Source of the DNA: Diaphorobacter caeni
Lineage (GTDB): Bacteria > Pseudomonadota > Gammaproteobacteria > Burkholderiales > Burkholderiaceae_C
Direction of reading: 5' to 3'
Assembly: GCF_015354245.1 (NCBI RefSeq)
Contig: NZ_JADKYZ010000006.1
Coordinates: 360,776-424,775, forward strand
DNA length: 64,000 nt
The translations under genes were made by a program, and so were the position numbers. Below the pieces are notes generated by a model. It worked only from the letters and a program-made list of their open reading frames with translations. It was not told the DNA's origin and searched no databases. This document shows, one piece after another, positions 8,475-17,161 of the stretch; the stretch's first letter is position 1, and each line of letters begins with the position of its first letter.

Positions 8475-11033
8475 ATGACAGTAATAGCGACAAACAATTT
8501 GGTGGCCGAGGGCTGGAAGCGCGTGCTTTCGCGCGTGGCCGACGAGGCGGTGGGGCGGGGCGTGCATCCCGCGAGCGTCGTGGTGCTTGTTCCCTATGCG
8601 CAACTCATGGCGCAGGCGCAGAAACAATGGGCAGCGCTGTTTCCCGACGGCTTCATGCCGCGTTTCGAGACGACCCGCAACTGGGCGACCACGCTGGGCG
8701 CGGAGCCGCCTTCGGGCAGCGGGTTCCAGTTCGACGTGGCCTGCGACGCGTTGACGGGGCGCAGCCTGCTGGAGGCAGCGGGCTTTGGCGCGCAGACGGA
8801 TGCGATGCTCGGTCTGATGCTGGAGATGGCCCAGCAGCTGTCCACGCTCGTGGCCTCTGTCGAGCCCGGTGAACGGGAGGCATGGGCCGAGACCGCGCGC
8901 ACGCATCTCGGTCTGCCGCTGACCGCGGAGGCGCTGCAGCTCGAGGCGGCCGCCGCCAGAGTGGCGCTCGAATGGGTGCTTGCCACCACGCCCGCGACCG
9001 ACGTGCTGTTCGGCGAAGGCGTGCGCAACTCCGTGCACATGCTGGTCGCGCTCGAAGGTTTTCATCCCGATCCATTGGCCAAGACGCTGCTTGCCCGATG
9101 GGGCGAGGCGGGAGTGGCCGTGTCGCTGCCCGAGGCGTTTTCTGCCGAGCCGTTCGAGCCCGCGCAATTGGTGGCCCTGCACGAGGCGCTGGACGCGGAA
9201 GACGAGGCGCAGCTGGCCGCCGCGTGCGTGATGCAGCATCTCGCGGATGGGCATGTTCCGGTGGCGCTGGCGGCGACGGATCGCGCGCTCACGCGGCGCA
9301 TCGTCGCGCTGCTCGGCGAGGCGCGCGTGCCCGTCAAGGACGAGAACGGCTGGACGCTCTCCACCACCCGCAAGGCCGCGCAGATCATTGTGACGCTGCG
9401 TGCCGCGGCATGGCATGCCGCGAGCGATGATGTGCTCGACTGGCTCAAGCATCTGCCGCCCGAGACCGTGCCCGCGCTGCCTCAGCTCGAGCGCTGGCTG
9501 CGTGGTCTGGGCGTTCGGCAATGGAGCCATGCGCGCAAGTACGAGCCGCGAAACAAGCCCGAGGTTTCGGCGCTGTGCGAGCAGATCGATGCGTGGCGCG
9601 GCGAGCTCAAGGGCACGAAGACGTTGACCCAGTGGCTGACGTCGCTGCGCGGTCAGCTGCAACAGACCGGCTGCTGGGATGTGCTGAATGAGGACCTCGC
9701 GGGCGCCAAGGTGCTCGCCGAACTGCGTCTGCTGGAAGGGCTGGAGGCCGATCTGGATCTGCTCAGCGGATCGGAGCGTCGCATGGGGCTCTCGCAGTTC
9801 AACAACTGGGCCAACGACGTGATGGAGGCCGGGCGTTTCCGGCCCGATTCCGACCGGGATTCGCCGGTCATCGTGCTGCCGATGCCGCAACTGCTCGCGC
9901 GTCCGTTCAGCGCACTGGTGCTGCCCGGCTGCGACGAAAAGCGCATGCTGACGGCGCCCGAACCTCCGGGCTCGTGGACCCGCACGCAGCGCGAGGATTT
10001 GGGGCTGCCCACGCGCGATGAACATGAGGCGGCGCAGCGCGCGGCCTGGGCGCAGGCGATGCGCGTGCCGCATGTCGACATTCTCTGGCGCACGAGCGAT
10101 GAAGGCGGCGAGCCGCTGCTCGCCAGCCCGCTGGTTTTGGCGCTGGAACTGGATGCGGGTGCACGCGCGGGCGGCGACGCACGCGTGGCGCGCGAGGTGC
10201 CTGTGCAGTTGCTGGAAATGCCTGCGCCTTCGGCCGCGCAGTTGCCGGTGCACAAGCTGTCGTCCTCCGCTTATTCCGATCTGCGGCATTGCCCGTATCG
10301 CTTCTATGCGCTGCGTCAGCTGCGTCTGCAGGAGGCCGACGAGCTCGATGCCGAGGTCGACAAGCGTGACTTCGGCACCTGGCTGCACGCGACGCTGCAG
10401 CACTTTCACGTGACGCTGCTCGAGCGGCCCACCGACGATGTCGATGAACGCAGCGCGTTGATGGACGAGAGCGCCGCCCGCGCCACGCGCGAGCTGCGCC
10501 TGGATGAGGGTGATTTTCTGCCGTTCTCCGCGGGCTGGCCCGCGCTGCGCGATGGCTATCTGCGCTGGCTGGTCAAGCACGAGCAGGAGGGTGCGAGCTT
10601 CACGGTGGCCGAGCACGACGCGACGCAGCCGCTTGGGCACCTCACGCTGGTCGGCAAGCTCGACCGCATCGACATGACGCGGCCCGAGGGTGGCGGCGAG
10701 CCGGTGCGTCTGGTGATCGACTACAAGACCGAGAACGAACAGGTCACGCGCAAGCGCATCGTGGCCGGATCGGAAGACATTCAACTCGCGTTCTACGCAG
10801 CGCTGCTGCAGGACGATGTGCCGCGAGCGGCCTATGTGAACGTGGGCGAGCGCGGCGAGACCCGCACGTTCGAGCAGGAGGACGTGGTGCATCTGCGCGA
10901 CGAGCTGGTGGCGGGCATTCTGAGCGACATGGCGCGCATCGACGACGGCGCGCCGATGCCCGCTCTCGGAGAAGGCGCGGTCTGCGGTTATTGCGCCGCG
11001 CGCGGTCTGTGCCGCAAGGATTTCTGGGCATGA
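8475..11033 (+). CDS. AddB-type nuclease/helicase-like subunit, PD-(D/E)XK family
   Basis: Predicted second subunit of an AddAB-type double-strand-break resection complex, 852 aa. The N-terminal part resembles an inactivated UvrD-like helicase (no good Walker A). The C-terminal third carries a RecB-type nuclease with the D-x-K core in LVIDYKTENEQ. Four cysteines flank the nuclease, one in RHCPYRFYALRQL and three in VCGYCAARGLC at the extreme C-terminus. This is the pattern of the AddB iron-sulfur staple. The stop overlaps the start of the helicase gene (ATGA), so the two are translationally coupled. Length is somewhat shorter than Bacillus AddB. It is divergent from trxA. Confidence 0.85.
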   Translation: MTVIATNNLVAEGWKRVLSRVADEAVGRGVHPASVVVLVPYAQLMAQAQKQWAALFPDGFMPRFETTRNWATTLGAEPPSGSGFQFDVACDALTGRSLLEAAGFGAQTDAMLGLMLEMAQQLSTLVASVEPGEREAWAETARTHLGLPLTAEALQLEAAAARVALEWVLATTPATDVLFGEGVRNSVHMLVALEGFHPDPLAKTLLARWGEAGVAVSLPEAFSAEPFEPAQLVALHEALDAEDEAQLAAACVMQHLADGHVPVALAATDRALTRRIVALLGEARVPVKDENGWTLSTTRKAAQIIVTLRAAAWHAASDDVLDWLKHLPPETVPALPQLERWLRGLGVRQWSHARKYEPRNKPEVSALCEQIDAWRGELKGTKTLTQWLTSLRGQLQQTGCWDVLNEDLAGAKVLAELRLLEGLEADLDLLSGSERRMGLSQFNNWANDVMEAGRFRPDSDRDSPVIVLPMPQLLARPFSALVLPGCDEKRMLTAPEPPGSWTRTQREDLGLPTRDEHEAAQRAAWAQAMRVPHVDILWRTSDEGGEPLLASPLVLALELDAGARAGGDARVAREVPVQLLEMPAPSAAQLPVHKLSSSAYSDLRHCPYRFYALRQLRLQEADELDAEVDKRDFGTWLHATLQHFHVTLLERPTDDVDERSALMDESAARATRELRLDEGDFLPFSAGWPALRDGYLRWLVKHEQEGASFTVAEHDATQPLGHLTLVGKLDRIDMTRPEGGGEPVRLVIDYKTENEQVTRKRIVAGSEDIQLAFYAALLQDDVPRAAYVNVGERGETRTFEQEDVVHLRDELVAGILSDMARIDDGAPMPALGEGAVCGYCAARGLCRKDFWA

Positions 11034-14000
11034 CGATCAACACGACAACAGCGACGACCACCGCCGCCTACGAGCACAACGGCCAGCCGGTTTCGCGCCA
11101 GGCGTTCTACGCAATCGCCTGCGATCCGCAGCGCAGCGTGGCGGTGGAGGCCTGCGCGGGCGCGGGCAAGACCTGGATGCTGGTCTCGCGCATGCTGCGC
11201 GCGTTGCTTGATGGAGCCGAGCCGCACGAGATTCTGGCGATCACCTTCACCAAGAAGGCGGCCGGCGAAATGCGCCAGCGCCTGCAGGAATGGCTCGAGG
11301 ATTTTGCTGACAAGCCCGCGTATGAACTCGAGAAGGAACTGCTCGCGCGCGGCGTGGATGCGCTGCGCGTGAAGGAGCAGGCCGTCGCGCTGCAGACGCT
11401 CTACCGAAGGACGCTGGACAGCGGCCGCCCGGTGCAGATCCGCACCTTCCACAGCTGGTTCGCTGCGCTGCTCGGCACTGCGCCGCTGCAGGTGTTGCAG
11501 GACCTCGGCATGCCCGCGCACTACGAATTGCTGGAGGATGACACCGAGGCCGTGCGCGAGGTGTGGCGACCGTTTCTCGCGGCGGTGACGCAGGACGCCG
11601 TTCTGCGCGCCGACTACGAGCGTTCGATCGCGCTGCATGGCCGCTCGCAGACGCACAAGGCGCTGGAGGCGGCGTTGTCCAAGCGCGTCGAGTTCACGCT
11701 GGCTGACGAGGCGGGCGTGATTGATGCGTCCGTGCCGCATTTCACCGAACAGTTTCCTGAGTTCGAAGGACTTGCCAAACCCAGCGATGCGCTGATGAGC
11801 GAGGCGGCGAGCACGCGCTGGCATGCACGTTCTGCCGCGCTTGGAAGCGAAAGCGCCAAGACGCCACAGAAGGCTGCTGATGCGGTGGTCGACGCCTTTC
11901 TGCAGCCCGACCCCGACAAGCGACTCGCGCTGCTGCGCGCTGCTTTTTTCGTTGCCAAGGAAGACCGGCTGACCACCCATCTGCGCAAGTTCGATGTGGC
12001 GCAGGATGCCGAATTGGAACTGCAGCAGCTTTGCGCGGCGCAGCGCCAGCACACGGCCTGGCAGCACCAGCAGCGCGTGGCGCGTCTGTCGCGCGTGCTG
12101 ATCGCGCAGTTCGGCGCGTTGAAGCGCGAGCGTGGCTGGATCGACATGAACGACGTCGAGCGCACGGCGATGAAGCTGCTCTCCGATCCGATTCTGAGCG
12201 GCTGGGTGCAGGAGCGCCTCGACGCGCGCGTGCGTCATCTGCTGGTGGATGAGTTTCAGGACACCAATCCGCTGCAGTGGCAGTCGCTGCACGCCTGGCT
12301 GTCGGGCTACGCGGGAGCGGGCGGTGGATCGGGCGCGCCGAGCGTGTTCATCGTGGGCGATCCCAAGCAGAGCATCTACCGCTTTCGCCGCGCGGAGCCG
12401 CAGGTGTTCAAGGCTGCGCAGACCTTTGTGCGCGAAGGGCTGGAGGGCGATGTGCTCGCCTGCGACCATACGCGCCGCAACGCCAAGGGACTGATCGCTG
12501 CCGTCAATCAGGTGATGCAGGCGGCACAGGCCCAGCAGGAATACGCGGGCTTTCGCGATCACACCACGGAATCGACGGTTCCCGGCCTGCTCTGGCGCTT
12601 GCCGAAGATTGCGGACGAAGAGGGCGATCAAGATGACGCCTCGGCCGATGCGGCGGAGCCCGCCGAATGGCGCGACAGCCTGACTGTGCCGCGCCACGAG
12701 GCCGAAGAGACGCTGCGCATGCGCGAGAGCGCGCAGGCCGCGCAGTGGGTGGTGGCGCAGATCCGAAGCGGCATTCCCGCCAGAGAAATCATGGTGCTTG
12801 CTCGCAAGCGTGCGCGTCTTGCCGAAATGGAAGCGGCACTGCGTGCGCTGCACATCCCCTGCGTTCAGCCCGAGAAGACCGAGCTCAGCGAAACGCCCGA
12901 GGTGCAGGACGTGATCGCGCTGATGGACGTGCTGGTGTCTACCGCGCACGACCTGTCGCTGGCACGCGCGCTCAAGTCCCCGCTGTTTGGCGTGGAGGAC
13001 GATGCGCTGACGGAAATCGCGCTGCTGCGCACCGAACCCGAATGGTCGCAGTCGTCGTGGTTTGACGTGGTGACGGGCGCGGGCGATCGGCTCAGCGCGC
13101 CGCTGCAGGACGCGGCCGCGCGGCTTGCCATGTATCGCGGCTGGGTGCAGAGTCAGCCCCCGCACGATGCGCTGCAGGCCATCTACCGCCATGCCGACGT
13201 GTTCGCGCGATTCGCGGCGGCATCGGTGGTCACGCAGCGCGACGCGGTGCTGGCCAATCTGCGCGCCTTGCTGGCGTCGGCATTGGCGCTGGATGGTGGT
13301 CGCTACCTCACGCCTTATGCCTTTGTGCGCGCGATGAAGCGGCCCGGCATGCAGGCGCCTGGGCGGGCGGACCTGAGCGCCGTGCGGCTGCTCACGGTGC
13401 ACGGCGCGAAGGGGCTTGAGGCGCAGTGCGTGCTGATGCTCGACACCGACGCCGCCGGCCAGAAGGCCGAGACCATGGGCGCGCTGGTCGATTGGCCCGG
13501 CGAGCACGAGTATCCGCAGCATTTCGTTTTCCTCGCGAGCGAATCGAGTCCGCCGCCGAGCGCCGAGGCCTTGCTTGAATCGGAGCAGCGCGAACGCAAG
13601 CGCGAGGAACTCAACACGCTCTACGTGGCGATGACGCGCGCCAAGGAATGCCTTGTGATCTCGGCGACGCAGCCGGGCAGGGCTCCCGCGTCCGCGACCT
13701 GGTGGGCGCGGCTCGAAGAGTGCATGAGCGACATTCCCGCACCCGAGGCGAACGGAGCTCAGGTGGAAGCGTCGCAATCGGCGGTGGCCCGCATTCTCGA
13801 GTTGCCTGAATACGCGGCGACGCAACCTGACACGCAGGATGCAGCGGGCGGCGCGCCGCTCACCGATGCCGTGCCGCAGGCAACGCCGTCAACGCCTGCG
13901 TCGCGCCAGGGCGAGGCGATGCACCAGTTGCTCGAGCAAGCAGGAATGGTCGGCCCCACGCTCGCGCAGTTGCGCGCATCGGGCTGGAGCGACGCACGCG

Positions 14001-14515
14001 TGTCGCGGCTGGCGCGCGAGTTCGAACTCACGCCGGAGACCGCCAAAAACGCCGCCGGCATCGCGCAGTGCATTCTTCAAGGTGAGGGCGCGTGGGCGTG
14101 GGATCCCTCGGTCATCGACCGCGCGATCAACGAGGCGCCGCTGGTTTATCAGGGCCAGAGCCTGCGCCTGGATCGGCTGGTGCGCCGCAAGGCCACGGCG
14201 GAGCGCGGGGTGGAGTGGTGGGTGCTCGACTACAAGACCGCTGCCGCGCCGCAGAAGCAGCCGCAGCTCATTGAACAGCTCCAGCGCTACCTGCGGGCCA
14301 CAACGCAGCAATTGGGCCACGAGGGCCGCGTGCATGCGGCCTTTCTGAGCGGCGATGGGCGGCTGATCGAAGTGCTGGAATCCGGGCTGTCGGACGAGGC
14401 TGCTTCCGCCCAGCCAGCAAAGCCGCGCGCCAGAGCGGACAATACGGCCCTTGCAAGCGTTTCCCAGACGATTCCGGAGGCATCGAAAGCACCGGAGCAG
14501 GGTTCGCTGTTTTGA
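11030..14515 (+). CDS. UvrD/Rep-family helicase-nuclease, AddA-type
   Basis: Predicted 3'-5' DNA helicase with a C-terminal nuclease, 1161 aa, partner of the preceding AddB-like protein in recombinational repair. Motifs: Walker A ACAGAGKT near residue 40, ITFTKKAAGEM (Ia), RTFHSW, Walker B LLVDEFQDTN (II), GDPKQSIYRFRRA (III), LLTVHGAKGLEAQ (V), LYVAMTRAK (VI), then a RecB-like nuclease with WWVLDYKT. The start at 11030 overlaps the previous stop by 4 bp, a coupling that fits a two-subunit enzyme. An open frame to 10991 extends upstream but would overlap more of addB. There is no recD-like gene nearby, which favours AddAB over RecBCD. Confidence 0.92.
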   Translation: MTINTTTATTTAAYEHNGQPVSRQAFYAIACDPQRSVAVEACAGAGKTWMLVSRMLRALLDGAEPHEILAITFTKKAAGEMRQRLQEWLEDFADKPAYELEKELLARGVDALRVKEQAVALQTLYRRTLDSGRPVQIRTFHSWFAALLGTAPLQVLQDLGMPAHYELLEDDTEAVREVWRPFLAAVTQDAVLRADYERSIALHGRSQTHKALEAALSKRVEFTLADEAGVIDASVPHFTEQFPEFEGLAKPSDALMSEAASTRWHARSAALGSESAKTPQKAADAVVDAFLQPDPDKRLALLRAAFFVAKEDRLTTHLRKFDVAQDAELELQQLCAAQRQHTAWQHQQRVARLSRVLIAQFGALKRERGWIDMNDVERTAMKLLSDPILSGWVQERLDARVRHLLVDEFQDTNPLQWQSLHAWLSGYAGAGGGSGAPSVFIVGDPKQSIYRFRRAEPQVFKAAQTFVREGLEGDVLACDHTRRNAKGLIAAVNQVMQAAQAQQEYAGFRDHTTESTVPGLLWRLPKIADEEGDQDDASADAAEPAEWRDSLTVPRHEAEETLRMRESAQAAQWVVAQIRSGIPAREIMVLARKRARLAEMEAALRALHIPCVQPEKTELSETPEVQDVIALMDVLVSTAHDLSLARALKSPLFGVEDDALTEIALLRTEPEWSQSSWFDVVTGAGDRLSAPLQDAAARLAMYRGWVQSQPPHDALQAIYRHADVFARFAAASVVTQRDAVLANLRALLASALALDGGRYLTPYAFVRAMKRPGMQAPGRADLSAVRLLTVHGAKGLEAQCVLMLDTDAAGQKAETMGALVDWPGEHEYPQHFVFLASESSPPPSAEALLESEQRERKREELNTLYVAMTRAKECLVISATQPGRAPASATWWARLEECMSDIPAPEANGAQVEASQSAVARILELPEYAATQPDTQDAAGGAPLTDAVPQATPSTPASRQGEAMHQLLEQAGMVGPTLAQLRASGWSDARVSRLAREFELTPETAKNAAGIAQCILQGEGAWAWDPSVIDRAINEAPLVYQGQSLRLDRLVRRKATAERGVEWWVLDYKTAAAPQKQPQLIEQLQRYLRATTQQLGHEGRVHAAFLSGDGRLIEVLESGLSDEAASAQPAKPRARADNTALASVSQTIPEASKAPEQGSLF

Positions 14516-14604
14516 GTTTTCACGGACGCGCAGGTCATCGCTCGGCAGAATTCTGTTGACCGCTGAATCACGCTGCGCGCGCCGTATCGGTCGATTGTTT
14601 TTTC

Positions 14605-15966
14605 ATGTCAGATATTCCAAGCACCCCAGATCTCCTGCAATGCGACATCGCGATCATCGGCGGCGGCCCCGCCGGTCTGATGGCGGCGGAAGCGGCCGCC
14701 CGGCCGGGCGTGTCGGTGCACGTGTTCGACGCCATGCCCTCGGTCGGCCGCAAGTTCCTGCTGGCGGGCAAGGGGGGGCTCAACCTCACGCATTCCGAGT
14801 CGTTCGAGCATTTCGTTTCGCGCTACGGCGATGCGCAATCGAGCATTGAGTCGTGGCTCAAGCAGTTCGGCGCGGATGAACTCCAGGCCTGGGCGCACGG
14901 GCTTGGCATCGAGAGCTTCGTCGGCACGTCGGGCCGCGTCTTCCCCAAGGACATGAAGGCTGCGCCGCTGCTGCGCGCGTGGCTGCAGCGTCTGCGCGGG
15001 CAGGGCGTGGTGTTCCACATGCGCCATCGTTTCGAGGGCTGGGGCGCGAGTGAGGTGCCCGGCACCCGCGTGCTGCAGTTCACCACTCCTCAATCGCCCG
15101 CGCAGGTGAGCGCGAAGGCCGTGGTGCTGGCGTTGGGCGGCGCGAGCTGGGCGCGGCTGGGATCGAACGGCCAATGGGCTCCGCTGCTGGAGGCCGATGG
15201 TGTCGAGGTCGCTGCGCTGCGCCCCTCCAACTGCGGCTTTGACGTGGCACGCGTGCATGCGCCGGCCGGGGGCAAGGGCGAAACGCGCCGGGAATTCCTG
15301 CGCGGCATGCTGGGCCAGTCGGACGAGTCGTCCGCCATCGGCTGGAGCCCGCTGTTCACTGAGCGCTTTGCCGGTCAGCCGTTTAAGTCAGTCGCCGTGT
15401 CGTTCACTGACAGCCAAGGCCGTCGCTTCCAGCGTCGCGGCGAATTCGTCGCCACTGCCACGGGTGTTGAAGGCAGCCTGATCTACGCGGTGTCAGCGCT
15501 GCTGCGCGACGAGATCGCAGCCAACGGCCATGCAACGTTCGAGCTCGATCTGCTGCCCGCGTTCACGGCCGAGCGCGTGCTGGACGAACTGCGCCACCCG
15601 CGTGGCTCGCGCAGTCTCAGCAGCCATCTCAAGAGCCGCCTGCATCTCGACGGCATCAAGGCGGCGATGCTCTATGAGCAACTGTCCAAGGAAGAAATGC
15701 TCGATCCGGTCGTGCTGGCCCGCGCCATCAAGGCCATGCCGATCACCGTGGTCGCCACGCGCCCCATCGACGAGGCGATCAGCACGGCGGGCGGTGTCAA
15801 ACTCTCCGCCATCAACGAGCAGTTCATGCTGAGCGCGCTGCCCGGCGTGTTCTGCGCGGGCGAAATGCTGGACTGGGAGGCTCCGACCGGAGGCTACCTG
15901 CTCACCGCCTGTTTCTCAAGCGGCCGCGCGGCGGGGCAGGGAGCCGCCCGGCATCTGGCCGCCTGA
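14605..15966 (+). CDS. NAD(P)/FAD-dependent flavoprotein (HI0933/BaiN family, TIGR03862-like)
   Basis: A 453-aa flavoprotein of the HI0933-like family. The N-terminus has the Rossmann dinucleotide motif IIGGGPAGLMAAE, followed by GRKFLLAGKGGLNLTHSE, diagnostic of this family. ALGGASWARLGSNG lies mid-protein, and a second FAD segment GVFCAGEMLDWEAPTGGYLL is at the C-terminus. The physiological reaction is not established for this subfamily; relatives include BaiN-like reductases. The start at 14605 follows an 89-bp gap after the helicase. A terminator follows immediately. Confidence 0.87.
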   Translation: MSDIPSTPDLLQCDIAIIGGGPAGLMAAEAAARPGVSVHVFDAMPSVGRKFLLAGKGGLNLTHSESFEHFVSRYGDAQSSIESWLKQFGADELQAWAHGLGIESFVGTSGRVFPKDMKAAPLLRAWLQRLRGQGVVFHMRHRFEGWGASEVPGTRVLQFTTPQSPAQVSAKAVVLALGGASWARLGSNGQWAPLLEADGVEVAALRPSNCGFDVARVHAPAGGKGETRREFLRGMLGQSDESSAIGWSPLFTERFAGQPFKSVAVSFTDSQGRRFQRRGEFVATATGVEGSLIYAVSALLRDEIAANGHATFELDLLPAFTAERVLDELRHPRGSRSLSSHLKSRLHLDGIKAAMLYEQLSKEEMLDPVVLARAIKAMPITVVATRPIDEAISTAGGVKLSAINEQFMLSALPGVFCAGEMLDWEAPTGGYLLTACFSSGRAAGQGAARHLAA

Positions 15967-15973
15967 GCGCAAG

Positions 15974-15999
15974 CCCCGGGATGAAATCCGGGGTATTTT
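15974..15999 (+). terminator. Probable terminator after the flavoprotein gene
   Basis: CCCCGG (15974-15979) pairs with CCGGGG (15988-15993), extended by AT/AT across a one-base bulge, followed by TATTTT. It starts eight bases after the stop codon. The T-run is short, so this is a moderately strong call. Confidence 0.6.
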
Positions 16000-16248
16000 G
16001 ATTCGCCGCTGGAACCATCGAAACCACCCGGTTACTCACAAGCCATGGAGCCGGCACAGCCGGGATCGGTATGGTTTTCTGCAATGCATGGTCAGTCGCA
16101 TGGGCTGTCCTGCATGGCAGGCCGTCCGTTTGCAGGCAGTTGGTTATCGGTGCTGAAATAGATGGAAGTCAGCTTTTGCCAAGGCATCCTTCCCTAGAAT
16201 CCACCCCATTTGAAACAAGACGTATGTCATTTGAGGGGTGATTCCAAA

Positions 16249-16809
16249 ATGAAGAAGATGTTGGGAATTTGCATGGCGGCAGGTCTGATGTCGGCCGCTG
16301 CAATCGCCAATGAAAGCCATGTGTAGCCGGTCATCAGCGGTGTGGCGGGGGAAGTGACGGAAACCAAACAGGAAACTGAACAGGAACCCGATCTGGCGGT
16401 CGAGCCGGAAGTCGATTTCGCGCAGTCACCAGCTCCTGGCGCTGCTGCTGCACCCGCTCCGGTGATCAGCGCGGAAGCCGCGCAGATCTGCTTTTTTCCA
16501 GGCCCGCCGCCGTCCGACGTCAAGTTCCAGACGCTGCGCAAGCTCAAGGTCGGCAAAGGCACCTACGGCGGCGTACGCGACATCCTGCCCAAGTTCGCCA
16601 GCCAGGCCCAAAGCCTCGGCGCCGACGCCGTGATGAACTACGCCGGCTCGCAGCGCTTCGGTTTCTGGCCGTGGCGCATGGTGCGACCCGTCGTCAACGG
16701 CGTGGCGATCAAATGGACCACCCCACCGGGCAAAGACTGCGCCGCGCTTGGGGGCAGTACTCTGGCAACGATTCTGGCGACCGACAGGGCCCCGGGGCAG
16801 CCGCAGTGA
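16249..16809 (+). pseudogene. Secreted hypothetical protein interrupted by an in-frame TAG
   Basis: Reading from the ATG at 16249 gives a clear signal peptide (MKKMLGICMAAGLMSAAAIA, cleavage near ANE) and then a TAG at 16324-16326. The same frame continues open for 161 codons to the stop at 16809. The rest is an A/P/E-rich linker and a small domain with PPPSDVKFQTLRKLKVGKG and SLGADAVMNYAGSQRFGFWP. The pattern resembles small envelope proteins with a YbjQ/RcsF-like GADAV turn, but the family is not firmly recognised. The signal peptide and domain sharing one frame on either side of a single stop suggests a point mutation (for example CAG to TAG), a sequencing error, or suppression. Restarting at a GTG at 16342 would yield a protein without a signal peptide. 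Confidence 0.65.
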
Positions 16810-16979
16810 CGTGAGGGGAAAGGTGTGAGGAGGACGCGGGCGACGACGGCCTGCGTCGGCATTCGACAAGCCCAATTCCCCGCGAGACCATGGAGCGGTG
16901 ACACACCAAAGTGACACACAACAGAGGAATTCCTTGTTCAGGCGGACAAGCTCTTGTCAACAAAGAGATTTCCTGAAGA

Positions 16980-17080
16980 AGGTGACGAGCCTTACCTCGG
17001 CACTGGTTTCACAGTTAGGGCTGCTTGGTTCCCCACCTGACCCGGTTGGCCGCTTCCCCATGCGAGGGGGCCCGTCACTT
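16980..17080 (-). ncRNA. ffs: Signal recognition particle RNA (4.5S RNA)
   Basis: The minus strand has the SRP helix-8 core: GGGTCAGGTGGGGAACCAAG followed by CAGCC. This is CAGG, TGG, a GGAA tetraloop, CCA and AGCAG. E. coli has TCC/GGA where this has TGG/CCA, a compensated change that keeps the apical stem. The flanks fold into a long hairpin: 16982-16987 (GTGACG) pairs with 17073-17078 (CGTCAC), and CCTTACCTCG pairs with CGAGGGGG. Length is about 100 nt, typical of bacterial 4.5S RNA. On the minus strand TACAAT (about 17084-17089) is a suitable -10 box for a start near 17078. It is divergent from dnaX. The ends are estimates. Confidence 0.88.
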
Positions 17081-17161
17081 GACATTGTAAACCGAGTCCG
17101 TGTGGCGCTGCAGCAAATGAAGGGAATTTATTGCTGCCAAGGGGCCGTAGAATCGACCGAT

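Noticed and set aside
8412..10892. Long minus-strand open frame opposite the AddB-like gene
   Set aside because: Same reason: antisense of GC-rich coding sequence, no protein motif, and it conflicts with a well-supported gene.
10988..13825. A very long open frame on the minus strand opposite the AddA-type helicase gene
   Set aside because: Composition is His/Arg/Gln-rich with no recognisable domain, as expected for the antisense of a GC-rich gene. The plus-strand frame has all helicase motifs.
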